A stretch of DNA of 6,809 bases from CAJQQY01 sp964352225 (GCA_964352225.1 CAYGRM010000364.1:1-6809); one strand, 5' to 3'. Shown: positions 1 to 6,791, numbered from the stretch's first letter. Notes: a model not told the origin generated them from the sequence alone. Numbers and translations are program-made.

Positions 1-56
1 GTTTATTTTTTTATAAATTAATACTACAAATTTAGTTTATCTCTCAACCCTATTCA

Positions 57-70
57 TTGACTATAGTCAA
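57..70. repeat. Perfect 14-bp palindrome
   Basis: TTGACTATAGTCAA is identical to its own reverse complement with no spacer. Two-fold symmetric sites of this size often bind dimeric repressors. On the minus strand a Bacteroidota -7-like box, TAAATTTG (27-34; consensus TAnnTTTG), lies just downstream, so this could be an operator for a leftward gene outside the window. I found no matching -33 element at normal spacing, so the regulatory reading is inference; the palindrome itself is observed. Confidence 0.4.
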
Positions 71-100
71 GAAGTGAAAAATGAAGAAAAACGCCATAGA

Positions 101-149
101 ATCGAGGAGACGGCTCCGCCCAAAGGCGCCTCTCACACCACCGAGTTAT
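101..149 (-). ncRNA. Group II intron 3'-end-like remnant
   Basis: Read on the minus strand, this stretch has CGGTGGTGTGAGAGG (129-143), then a GC-rich stem-loop, then CTCGAT (101-106). From memory, many bacterial group II introns end this way: the 3' strand of domain V runs into GGTGTGAGAGG, followed by a domain VI hairpin and a terminal CTACTCGAT. The domain VI-like stem can be drawn: GAGAGGC pairs with GCC-g-TCTC, capped by GCC-TTTG-GGC. Against an active intron, the usual branch-point A appears as C (CTCCTC rather than CTACTC), I cannot find a matching 5' strand for domain V upstream, and no reverse transcriptase gene is present. It is best read as a degenerate fragment, or a look-alike structured element. 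Confidence 0.33.
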
Positions 150-196
150 ACCGTTGGTTTCCAAATTATGGACAAGCATTTTGTATGTTTATTTAG

Positions 197-254
197 CAAG
201 AGCAAATAGATTTCGTACTTACTGAAAATTTCAGTTTGAAACATTTTGCTCTTG
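197..254. repeat. Nested inverted repeat (long hairpin)
   Basis: Two perfect 10-bp arms, CAAGAGCAAA (197-206) and TTTGCTCTTG (245-254), face each other across 38 nt. Inside lies a second palindrome, ACTGAAAATTTCAGT (221-235, 7-bp arms around one A), and a further short pair, TTTC (211-214) with GAAA (238-241), sits between the two. The layers are co-centred to within a few bases (both outer pairs centre near 226), so one extended, interrupted hairpin could form in RNA from either strand or in single-stranded DNA. No family was recognised. Confidence 0.6.
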
Positions 255-274
255 TCTTCTTTTTACTCCGTTCG

Positions 275-295
275 CGCAGAGCTTCCCGGCTCGCG
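275..295. repeat. GC-rich hairpin
   Basis: CGC-a-GAGC (275-282) pairs with GCTCGCG (289-295) around a 6-nt loop, giving seven G/C-rich pairs with a single bulged A at 278. It stands out from AT-rich surroundings. No run of T follows closely on either strand, so it is not a standard intrinsic terminator. Function is unknown; it may be part of a larger folded RNA with its neighbours. Confidence 0.5.
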
Positions 296-305
296 GGTTA
301 CATTA

Positions 306-324
306 TAGAAATCTAAGGTTTCTA
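306..324. repeat. Short inverted repeat
   Basis: TAGAAATC (306-313) and GGTTTCTA (317-324) pair around a TAA loop. As plus-strand RNA this gives eight pairs including one U-G wobble; as minus-strand RNA the same position is a mismatch. It sits between two other hairpins (275-295 and 335-366). Its function is not known. Confidence 0.4.
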
Positions 325-334
325 CAAGATTCAG

Positions 335-366
335 GGATCAGATATCATTTAGGAGGTATCCGATCC
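335..366 (-). terminator. Hairpin downstream of the operon, possible terminator
   Basis: GGATCAGATATC (335-346) and GGTATCCGATCC (355-366) form a 12-position stem with one clear mismatch and one further position that differs from perfect symmetry, around an 8-nt loop. It lies about 60 bp past the stop codon of the minus-strand transporter gene, in the right place to end that transcript. The minus-strand sequence after the stem is not T-rich, so a classical intrinsic terminator is not supported; it could instead be a 3'-end stabilising hairpin or part of the structured region beyond. Confidence 0.35.
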
Positions 367-424
367 GTCCAAAAACATTTTCCCAACTAGAAAAACTCCT
401 TCTCCCTCTTTATCCAATACAAAT

Positions 425-1396
425 TCATCCCACCTCATCACTCACTCCACCTACCTCAAACCTCGACCAATAAAATGCGATCGACAACCCCGAAATAATG
501 TGCCAAGCTCCCCACCAAGCAGCAATAAAAGTCATGCCTCCAATAGCTAGCTCTGGATCAAATATATTAGGGTTAAACAATAAGGCAAGTGCCAGTCCTG
601 AATTTTGAATTCCAGTTTCGATGGATATCGTCTTTCGATCGCGTTGATCTAATTTGAATAATCGAGCAAAATTATAGCCCAAGAGAAAAGCCAAGGTGTT
701 ATGAATTAAGACAATCAATGCGATGTATTTGATGTGCTTGAGGAATAAGTCATAGTTCTTAATGAAAATGATTAGTAAGATGATTAGGAAAATAGCAATA
801 GAAAGTCGCTTCATCGTCACGACAATTTTAGAGGAGAATTTTGGGAACTTCTGATTTACCATCAGTCCAAGAAAAAGAGGAATACCGAGGATCATCAGGA
901 TGGTAGTGAAGACATGAAAGGGATCGATATAAAGTGGCTGAACCAAATCGCTATGGCCGGTGGTCGTATATATTTGTACAAAAATATTTCCCCAAAAAGC
1001 AAAATTGAAAGGAGTCAAGATCAACGCACCAAGGTCAGAAATTGCGGTTAAACTTACTGATAAAGCAACGTTTCCTTTAGCTAGACTACACATAAAATTA
1101 GAAACATTTCCACCAGGACACGCAGCCACCATCACCATACCCAATCCTACCGTCATGGTGATATAATCTCGGAACAAGATGGCTAAAATGATCGTCATCA
1201 AAGGCATCAACACAAATTGTGAAATGGCACCAATGATCGCTGGTTTGGGATGGTTAAACAGACGAGTAAAATGTTCAGGCTTTAGTTCCAAAGCCACTCC
1301 AAACATAATAAATGCAATGGCGAAATTGAGAAACATCTGGCTTTCGGAATTAAAATTAATTCGTACGTTGTCGAGTGCTTGCAATGATTCGAACAT
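425..1396 (-). CDS. Bile acid:sodium symporter family (BASS) transporter
   Basis: This 323-residue, strongly hydrophobic inner-membrane protein belongs to the BASS/SBF family, which couples sodium entry to uptake of organic anions such as bile acids, pantoate-like acids or 2-keto acids. Family hallmarks are visible: FIMFGVALELKPEHF in the first helices (residues 29-43), PGGNVSN at 94-100 in the helix that forms one sodium site, and ETGIQNSGLA at 260-269, where E260 and Q264 are the expected sodium ligands. The length is normal for the family. A loop at about 136-160 looks somewhat long, and the C-terminus carries a Trp-rich WWGAWHIISG segment (294-303). The ATG at 1394-1396 follows the upstream gene's stop by only 4 bp, so the two are almost certainly co-transcribed and perhaps translationally coupled. 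The substrate cannot be read from sequence; a bile acid role is unlikely in a free-living bacterium. Confidence 0.93.
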   Translation of the reverse strand: MFESLQALDNVRINFNSESQMFLNFAIAFIMFGVALELKPEHFTRLFNHPKPAIIGAISQFVLMPLMTIILAILFRDYITMTVGLGMVMVAACPGGNVSNFMCSLAKGNVALSVSLTAISDLGALILTPFNFAFWGNIFVQIYTTTGHSDLVQPLYIDPFHVFTTILMILGIPLFLGLMVNQKFPKFSSKIVVTMKRLSIAIFLIILLIIFIKNYDLFLKHIKYIALIVLIHNTLAFLLGYNFARLFKLDQRDRKTISIETGIQNSGLALALLFNPNIFDPELAIGGMTFIAAWWGAWHIISGLSIAFYWSRFEVGGVSDEVG

Positions 1397-1400
1397 GGTT

Positions 1401-2309
1401 TTATTTGTTTTGGGTTTTTAAATTCAATCTATAAAATATCGTTGCTTTAAACAGCCAGCTATCCGAAAAATCTGTATTGAGCTGACTTCGGTTATCACCA
1501 AAATAAAGTAGTGGCGTCCCCATTGATACTTTTTCATTGTACATTCTAAACGATCGTGCGACAGATCTTCCAAATCCGAATTGTAGGTTGATGCCATTTT
1601 TCAAACTATATTGAACATAGGAGTATAGTTCATTTGTGGATCGAGTTAAATATCTGGAGGACTCATTACCGATCGGAATATTGATATTATAGGTGCGGAT
1701 TTGCCCTTTGAAGTTAAGACCGAATCGGACTGAATTTGAAACCGCATAATTTAAATCCACCGAAAGTGGCAGCAATACGTTTGCTTCAAATTTGTTGTTT
1801 GGACTCAAATAGTAGAAACCAAAAATGGGTACAAAGAAAGGACCAAATAATTCAGCATTTCCATACGCTCCGAACTTATAATTAAAGTGTTCGTTTTTGG
1901 CGTATTTCATTAGAACGACTCCTCCAATCTGATAATCATCAGTACCAATATTTTCAAAGTCAGATGAAATTTTTGGAAGAAGCATATAAGTGCCACTCCA
2001 TTTAGAAGTGTGGTTTACGTTCATTCCCAGTTTAAGGGTAAGACCTATTAATGATTCATTGGCTCGACCTGGGTTAAAGGAGGCCGTTGTTTGTTCGTAG
2101 GTAAGACCCGTTAAAAAATTAATCTTTTCATTGATGACGATTGGTACTGTCAAATTGCCATTCATCTCCATTAGATCTGTTGTGGACTCATCTGTATCAA
2201 AGGAATTAGTTGAAGATGTGGAATAATCGAACTTAACTAGATCGATATAGTTTTGAGCATTACCTAAGTGGGCAATGAATAGCAAGACTAGAATTAGGAA
2301 ATGGTTCAT
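1401..2309 (-). CDS. DUF6268-type outer-membrane beta-barrel protein
   Basis: The 302-residue product begins with a signal peptide (hydrophobic residues 3-15, likely cleavage after NA at 17-18, before Q19). The mature part is made of alternating strands with many Tyr, Phe, Asn and Gly, typical of a Gram-negative outer-membrane barrel. Stretches such as KWSGTYMLLPKISSDF, ELFGPFFVPIFGFYYLSPN and YFGDNRSQLNTDFSDSW match my recollection of the DUF6268 family common in Bacteroidota, whose biochemical role is unknown. The final strand ends FYRL, followed by a short polar tail. It is the first gene of a two-gene operon; its TAA lies 4 bp before the start of the BASS transporter. The ATG at 2307-2309 starts directly at the signal peptide, and no clear Shine-Dalgarno site precedes it. 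It may form a pore or assist uptake for the transporter, but that is inference from position alone. Confidence 0.82.
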   Translation of the reverse strand: MNHFLILVLLFIAHLGNAQNYIDLVKFDYSTSSTNSFDTDESTTDLMEMNGNLTVPIVINEKINFLTGLTYEQTTASFNPGRANESLIGLTLKLGMNVNHTSKWSGTYMLLPKISSDFENIGTDDYQIGGVVLMKYAKNEHFNYKFGAYGNAELFGPFFVPIFGFYYLSPNNKFEANVLLPLSVDLNYAVSNSVRFGLNFKGQIRTYNINIPIGNESSRYLTRSTNELYSYVQYSLKNGINLQFGFGRSVARSFRMYNEKVSMGTPLLYFGDNRSQLNTDFSDSWLFKATIFYRLNLKTQNK

Positions 2310-2585
2310 AAGGCTTCAAATTAAATTATATAAAACAACTTCATTGAATAAATGTCTGACTTAATTTATTTATGATCAATAAGGACAGTAATTTAATAGT
2401 CTAAAACTAGATGAAAAATTGTAGGAACTTGAAGCATTATAAGCTAATCATGTATATATATTTATCATATATCAATTCGAGTAAAGTTTTTTAAACTTGT
2501 TGTAATTTAAAAAAAATGAATAGCATTACCTTATTCCCTTAAGGCATTTTTTTAAGATGTAATAGTCAAAAAGTACCTCCATTAT

Positions 2586-2614
2586 TTTGTCACAAATAAT
2601 TATTCTATCATTTG
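2586..2614 (+). promoter_or_regulatory. Weak candidate promoter for the large surface protein
   Basis: TTTG at 2586-2589 could be a -33 element, and ATCATTTG at 2607-2614 resembles the -7 consensus TAnnTTTG, with the TA replaced by AT; the gap is 17 nt, at the short end of the known range. A start a few bases downstream would give a leader of about 65 nt containing the 2615-2640 hairpin. AT-rich DNA yields such matches by chance, so this is a weak call. Confidence 0.2.
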
Positions 2615-2640
2615 TTGATTGGCTTTCTTTGCCCAATCAA
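2615..2640 (+). repeat. Hairpin in the leader of the large gene
   Basis: TTGATTGG (2615-2622) and CCAATCAA (2633-2640) are perfect 8-bp arms around a 10-nt loop; one extra G-C pair can be added if a C is bulged. The stem lies 47 nt before the ATG at 2688. It is followed by A-rich rather than T-rich sequence, so it is not an intrinsic terminator for rightward transcription. It could stabilise the mRNA or bind a protein. An in-frame TTG at 2619 lies inside this stem, which argues against using that codon as the start. Confidence 0.5.
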
Positions 2641-2687
2641 AAATCGTATTTTGTCCGATCTTTTTTCTAAATCAAAATTTGATAAAA

Positions 2688-5600
2688 ATGCCGAATCTGT
2701 CTTTGTTTTTAAAAAATGTAATTGTATTGTTATTTATTTTATTTTTCACTTCTGCTCAAGCACAAATCTTTCTGGATGAAAATCAAATCCAAGAGAACCA
2801 TTTTAAATTTGAAAAAGTAGATCACAGTTCAACCAATTGGTGGCTCGAAATGAATAGTGCAAATCCAAACGTTTTGACTGCTGAACTTATGTACAATGAT
2901 TATTTTTCCATTCATAAAAAAGAAAAGAGTTTACAGAAAAAATTATTCATTCGATGGCTACAAGATGCTCGATTGAGCATGACGCCGCAAGGAGAATACA
3001 TTCCTCATCAGGCAGATGTCGAGCAAGTCAAACCTAATAAAAATAACGGAAATGGTTTGGCGAAAACCACAACCGGAACTTGGGATGCCATCGGGCCAAA
3101 TTACGCTGAGGAAACTACTTGTGGCACAAGTTCATCACTCACCGGTGGTTTTTGTGATCGAGTTTATATCAATCCATATAATACTGATAATTTGTTTGCA
3201 GGGTATTCTTACGGCGGACTTTGGGTGAGTCAAGATCAGGGAGATACTTGGACTTTGACCGATGCCGCATTTGCAAATGGAACGAATACTTATGCGAATC
3301 GAGATTATTATTATGGAGATATTGAGGCGAGTAGTTTAAATAGTTCGGTAGTTTTTGCAGCAACAGAAGCTGGTTTATTAAAAAGTGAAAATGGAGGAAT
3401 TGATTGGGCAATGAGTCCGCAACTCAATAGAATTGATAACCCTGGGATACGACCATATTATTTAGCGATGTCAAAGTCAAATGTAAATGTATTGTTATCC
3501 ACTTTTGGACAAGAAGTTTATCGCTCGACTGATGGAGGAAATACTTGGGCACTAGCATTTGATAATACAACTGGTGGGCCGAATCATACTTACACCAGCC
3601 AGTATTCGAACAACTCCACTTTTGGGATTTATCAACGAACGTATAATTTTTTTGGATTGGAACAAGATCATGATGATAACAATGTTTTTTATCTAGGATT
3701 ATTTAATTCAAGTAATGAACCTTGCATTTATAAATCAACTGATAGCGGAGTAAGTTTTGACTTTTTAGTCAATCTGAATACTGCTACTGGAGTTTCACTT
3801 CCCGCAAGTTTGCATTTCCGAACCATCCCTGCGCAGCCTGACAAGTTTTATCTTTTTGGGCAGTTTGCCGATGGAAATATTTATCATTTTAATGAAGATG
3901 GAACTTTAGCGAGCCAACTACTTTTGGATGCTTATGTCGAAGCAGGTGATATCAATTGGTTGGATGAAAATAACGTGTATACCGGTTTTTATGGAGCAAG
4001 TTCGATTATGAAATCTACAGATGGTGGAGCTAATTTTACAGATATGACAAGTGGTTATGGCGGTTGTCCAAAATATGTTCATCCTGATGTTCGTGATATT
4101 GATGCGGTCGGAGATTTAGTTTTGATAGGTTCAGATGGAGGTTTGGCTTTGTCAAAAGATGCGATGGAAAATGTGGGAAGCGTTGGTCGAGAAATTTCTT
4201 CAATTGATTTGTGGGGATTTTCGAGTTCGCCACATTCTGATATTGTTTCAGCAGGATGTGATCATGGACCGACAAAGATCCGAAGATTTGCTGGTGACAA
4301 TGGTTGGATTAGTCGAGGTGGGGGAGACGCAGGTCAAACTTCTGTGAATCAAAGTAATGACAAATGGATTTACTTCGATCATGGATATGGAATTTTTAAA
4401 ACAGAATTGTCTGACGATAATTCCTTTGCTTCAACGGAAGCCATTCAGCCAAGCATCAGTTTGCATCGAGTAACTTTTCATCCAAATTTTTATCAAACTG
4501 CTTTTGGGATTAATGGAACAAAAGTAGATGTGACTCATAATAACTTTACCTCCTTCGAAACCTTTTATGATTTTGGAGAAACGGTTAATCGAGTACTTTT
4601 AGCTCCGACTGACACGACGGTTTTTTATGTCTTATTGAGCAATAATAAAATTAGAAAATCAACCGACGCAGGTGCAACTTGGTCAATCGTTACACCTTCA
4701 CCCTCAGCATCTTCAGGTCAATCGAATATCGTTGACATTGCAGTTGGTGATGATCCAAACCATCTTTGGGCAGCTTATGGAAATTGGCAAAATGAAGCGA
4801 AAATTTTGCAATCAACTGACGGAGGTACGACTTGGAATAACATTACATCTACAAATTTACCGACAACTCCAGTTTCCCAAATTGTATATCAAAGAGGAAC
4901 CGACGGAGGTGTGTATTTAGCCTTTGCTGGACAGTCAGGCGTTTTTTATAAAAACAATAATTTGGCAGAGTTCCAAGCACTTGGAACTGGTCTTCCGATG
5001 CTCGGATATATTCGGAATATTTATGCCGTTCCAGCCAAAGGAAAATACAGAATGGGAAGTTCGAGAGGAGCTTGGGAACATGACTTATTTGAAGAATCTA
5101 CGAATCCAATTGCCGATTTTTCAGTTAGTTCGAACAAAAGTAAATGTGGTTTAACCCCAATTGAATTTTTTCAAAACAGCGTTCACTCTTCTGGAAATGC
5201 CACGTTTGAATGGACTTTTGAAGGTGGAAATCCTTCGACTTCAACTGATGCGAACCCATCTGTAACCTATGCAAACATTGGGACGTACGATGTGACTTTA
5301 ACTTTGACCGATGAGTTTGGAAATATAAATACCAAGATTTTGGAAGATTTTATTCAAGTACAAACTTCCGTTTGTGGAGCAGATGATAAGGCCGGGAAAA
5401 TGATTGATTTATCAGTAGGACAAACCAATCGTCCAGCACTTTCGAATGTTCCGATTACTGGAAATGAGTTTACGATTACGACTTGGGTAAAACTTCATGA
5501 ATTGCAAAATAGCTTCGCCCAAATTGTCAGTACCAATGCTCCAAATACTCGCTTTGGTTTAGGATTTGCCTTTATGAATTATACGGCCAATTCAAACTTA

Positions 5601-6752
5601 ATTTTCACTTCGCCTGATATTAATTATTGGGAAACCTCTAATCTGAATTTGCAAGTCAATCAATGGCATTATGTCGCCATTACTTACTCACCAACTGAGG
5701 TAAAAATTTATCTCGATGGTCAAGAACCTTGGGTGAAAACAGGAAACTTCCAAGCGGTAGATTTTTCTCAATCTCCATTTTATCTTAATAATGATATTCA
5801 TAATCAAGGAGGAAATTTTCATGGTCAAATTGATGAATTAGCCTTTTATAATTATGCTTTGACTCGGCAAGAAATTCGAGAAAAAAGACATTTAATTAAA
5901 AATCCTTCAACTGAAAATGGCTTAGTTACCTACTACCAAATCAACCAATATGATGCTGATGAAAGTGCGCTTTACGAAGTGATTGGAGGACATCAAGCGA
6001 CAGTTTTAAATTCATTGATTGATGAGGTATCTCCGATTCCAGTTGCGACTGGAGCAGTTGCTCGAATTGAAAATGTAACTACTGGGACTTATGATTTTGT
6101 GGGAACAGATGCGGTGATTGAAATTCCAAATGGAGTTAATACTCCAAATGGTGAAGTTGTTGTTACTCGATTAGATGCTGCTCCTAACATTACTCCTACA
6201 AATGCTCCAATCGTCACTCCGCAATATTGGGTCATCAATAATTATGGAACAAATACGATTGGGTTGGAAGCTACTTTGAAATTAACAAGTACTGACTTTG
6301 TTACCTCAGAACTGTTGAGTAATTATAAACTCTACGTGCGATCAGAAAATTCAATTGACTTCTGGCAGGAATATGATTCAGCTAATTCTGTTTCTTCTGT
6401 AACTGGTGAAATGGTATTTAATGAAATTGGAAATTTTGAACAATACATCGTGAGTGATGCCATGGAAACGAGTATTGAAAATATTTCGGAAGAAAAAATA
6501 AATCCGATTGTACAAATTTCTCCAAACCCTGCAAGCGACCATTTGATGGTTTTATTTGATGAAAAAGCAAAAGGAGAATATCAACTTTCCATTTTTGATG
6601 CTACTGGAAAAACAATACAATTACATGATGTAAATATTGCTTCAGAAAGTTTGAAAAAAATAGATTTGTCGAAATTGGCAAGTGGTGTTTATATTTTGTC
6701 GGTGCAGCAAGTTGGGGTAGAGGTGGAGAGTTTTAAATTTGTGAAAAATTAA
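2688..6752 (+). CDS. T9SS-secreted Asp-box beta-propeller, PKD and LamG protein
   Basis: This 1354-residue surface or secreted protein starts at ATG 2688, which places a clean signal peptide first (hydrophobic residues 11-20, cleavage after AQA at 23-25); an upstream in-frame TTG at 2619 would bury it behind 23 extra residues. Residues 38-106 form a Trp- and Lys-rich, probably helical segment. From W132 (WDAIGP) to about 800 runs a sortilin/BNR-type propeller region with GGLW (176-179) and Asp-boxes (S-T-D-G-G-x-T-W type) at 181, 280, 350, 443, 658 and 709, plus degenerate ones at 233 and 482. A PKD domain (806-892) is flanked by C820 and C896, a possible disulphide. A LamG-like domain spans about 905-1069, with GQIDELAFYNYAL from 1046. 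A beta-rich linker leads to a type A sorting domain (1272-1354, SPNP at 1278-1281) that directs export through the T9SS. No catalytic residues could be assigned; a glycan-binding adhesin or a glycosidase-like role are both possible. Confidence 0.93.
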   Translation: MPNLSLFLKNVIVLLFILFFTSAQAQIFLDENQIQENHFKFEKVDHSSTNWWLEMNSANPNVLTAELMYNDYFSIHKKEKSLQKKLFIRWLQDARLSMTPQGEYIPHQADVEQVKPNKNNGNGLAKTTTGTWDAIGPNYAEETTCGTSSSLTGGFCDRVYINPYNTDNLFAGYSYGGLWVSQDQGDTWTLTDAAFANGTNTYANRDYYYGDIEASSLNSSVVFAATEAGLLKSENGGIDWAMSPQLNRIDNPGIRPYYLAMSKSNVNVLLSTFGQEVYRSTDGGNTWALAFDNTTGGPNHTYTSQYSNNSTFGIYQRTYNFFGLEQDHDDNNVFYLGLFNSSNEPCIYKSTDSGVSFDFLVNLNTATGVSLPASLHFRTIPAQPDKFYLFGQFADGNIYHFNEDGTLASQLLLDAYVEAGDINWLDENNVYTGFYGASSIMKSTDGGANFTDMTSGYGGCPKYVHPDVRDIDAVGDLVLIGSDGGLALSKDAMENVGSVGREISSIDLWGFSSSPHSDIVSAGCDHGPTKIRRFAGDNGWISRGGGDAGQTSVNQSNDKWIYFDHGYGIFKTELSDDNSFASTEAIQPSISLHRVTFHPNFYQTAFGINGTKVDVTHNNFTSFETFYDFGETVNRVLLAPTDTTVFYVLLSNNKIRKSTDAGATWSIVTPSPSASSGQSNIVDIAVGDDPNHLWAAYGNWQNEAKILQSTDGGTTWNNITSTNLPTTPVSQIVYQRGTDGGVYLAFAGQSGVFYKNNNLAEFQALGTGLPMLGYIRNIYAVPAKGKYRMGSSRGAWEHDLFEESTNPIADFSVSSNKSKCGLTPIEFFQNSVHSSGNATFEWTFEGGNPSTSTDANPSVTYANIGTYDVTLTLTDEFGNINTKILEDFIQVQTSVCGADDKAGKMIDLSVGQTNRPALSNVPITGNEFTITTWVKLHELQNSFAQIVSTNAPNTRFGLGFAFMNYTANSNLIFTSPDINYWETSNLNLQVNQWHYVAITYSPTEVKIYLDGQEPWVKTGNFQAVDFSQSPFYLNNDIHNQGGNFHGQIDELAFYNYALTRQEIREKRHLIKNPSTENGLVTYYQINQYDADESALYEVIGGHQATVLNSLIDEVSPIPVATGAVARIENVTTGTYDFVGTDAVIEIPNGVNTPNGEVVVTRLDAAPNITPTNAPIVTPQYWVINNYGTNTIGLEATLKLTSTDFVTSELLSNYKLYVRSENSIDFWQEYDSANSVSSVTGEMVFNEIGNFEQYIVSDAMETSIENISEEKINPIVQISPNPASDHLMVLFDEKAKGEYQLSIFDATGKTIQLHDVNIASESLKKIDLSKLASGVYILSVQQVGVEVESFKFVKN

Positions 6753-6767
6753 TAATAATAAATTGAA

Positions 6768-6791
6768 CGCAGAGCCGCTGAGGCGCAGAGA
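6768..6791. repeat. CGCAGAG-type tandem repeat, three 8-bp units
   Basis: Three consecutive octamers, CGCAGAGC, CGCTGAGG and CGCAGAGA, lie 15 bp after the stop codon of the large gene. The run is GC-rich in AT-rich surroundings. Similar CGCAGAGRCGCAGAG-style repeats occur between genes in many unrelated bacteria, and I recall them often near GxxExxY-family genes, but that is from memory. The window ends 18 bp later, so the full extent and the next gene are not visible. Confidence 0.55.

Larger units (their letters stand above)
1..424. other. Non-coding region rich in inverted repeats
   Basis: I see no credible coding region here on either strand; open stretches are very short and stop codons are frequent. 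The sequence alternates AT-rich DNA with two GC-rich islands, at about 101-145 and 270-297. It holds an unusual number of inverted repeats: 57-70, 107-134, 154-164, 197-254 (with 221-235 nested inside), 275-295, 306-324 and 335-366. Such density suggests a structured RNA, a decayed mobile intron, or a cluster of transcription-end hairpins downstream of the minus-strand operon that stops at 425. The extreme left end (1-50) is plain AT-rich sequence in which I see nothing firm. Confidence 0.6.
2310..2687. other. Divergent intergenic region with AT-rich palindromes
   Basis: These 378 bp separate two divergently transcribed units and must hold the promoters of both, but no site is a strong match to the Bacteroidota consensus (TTTG, then TAnnTTTG). 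The DNA is very AT-rich. Symmetric elements are TGTATATATA/TCATATATCA (2451-2474, imperfect), AAGTTT-TTT-AAACTT (2484-2498, perfect), CCTTAAGG (2537-2544) and ATCAAAATTTGAT (2671-2683), the last only 4 nt before the start codon at 2688. The 9-mer TATTTTGTC occurs twice (2583-2591 and 2647-2655). No gene is seen. Confidence 0.6.

Noticed and set aside
960..1421. Open plus-strand stretches opposite the transporter gene (960-1166 and 1179-1421)
   Set aside because: They are antisense to a gene with clear family motifs, have no signal or domain of their own, and have compositions typical of a mirrored membrane-protein gene.
2534..2560. CCTTAAGG followed by a run of T as an intrinsic terminator
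   Set aside because: The stem is only four pairs, and no gene ends nearby on the plus strand, so there is nothing for it to terminate.
2619..2687. TTG at 2619 as the start of the large gene
   Set aside because: It would add 23 residues ahead of a complete signal peptide and falls inside an inverted-repeat stem; the ATG at 2688 fits better.
3816..3830. FRTIP in the propeller as a sialidase FRIP-type motif
   Set aside because: It has an extra residue compared with F-R-I-P, lies in the middle of the propeller rather than at its start, and no accompanying catalytic Arg/Tyr/Glu set could be assigned.
3016..5154. Several open stretches of 70-82 codons inside the large surface-protein gene, on both strands
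   Set aside because: All lie in other frames of a gene with continuous, recognisable domains; their translations show no domain and no plausible start context.
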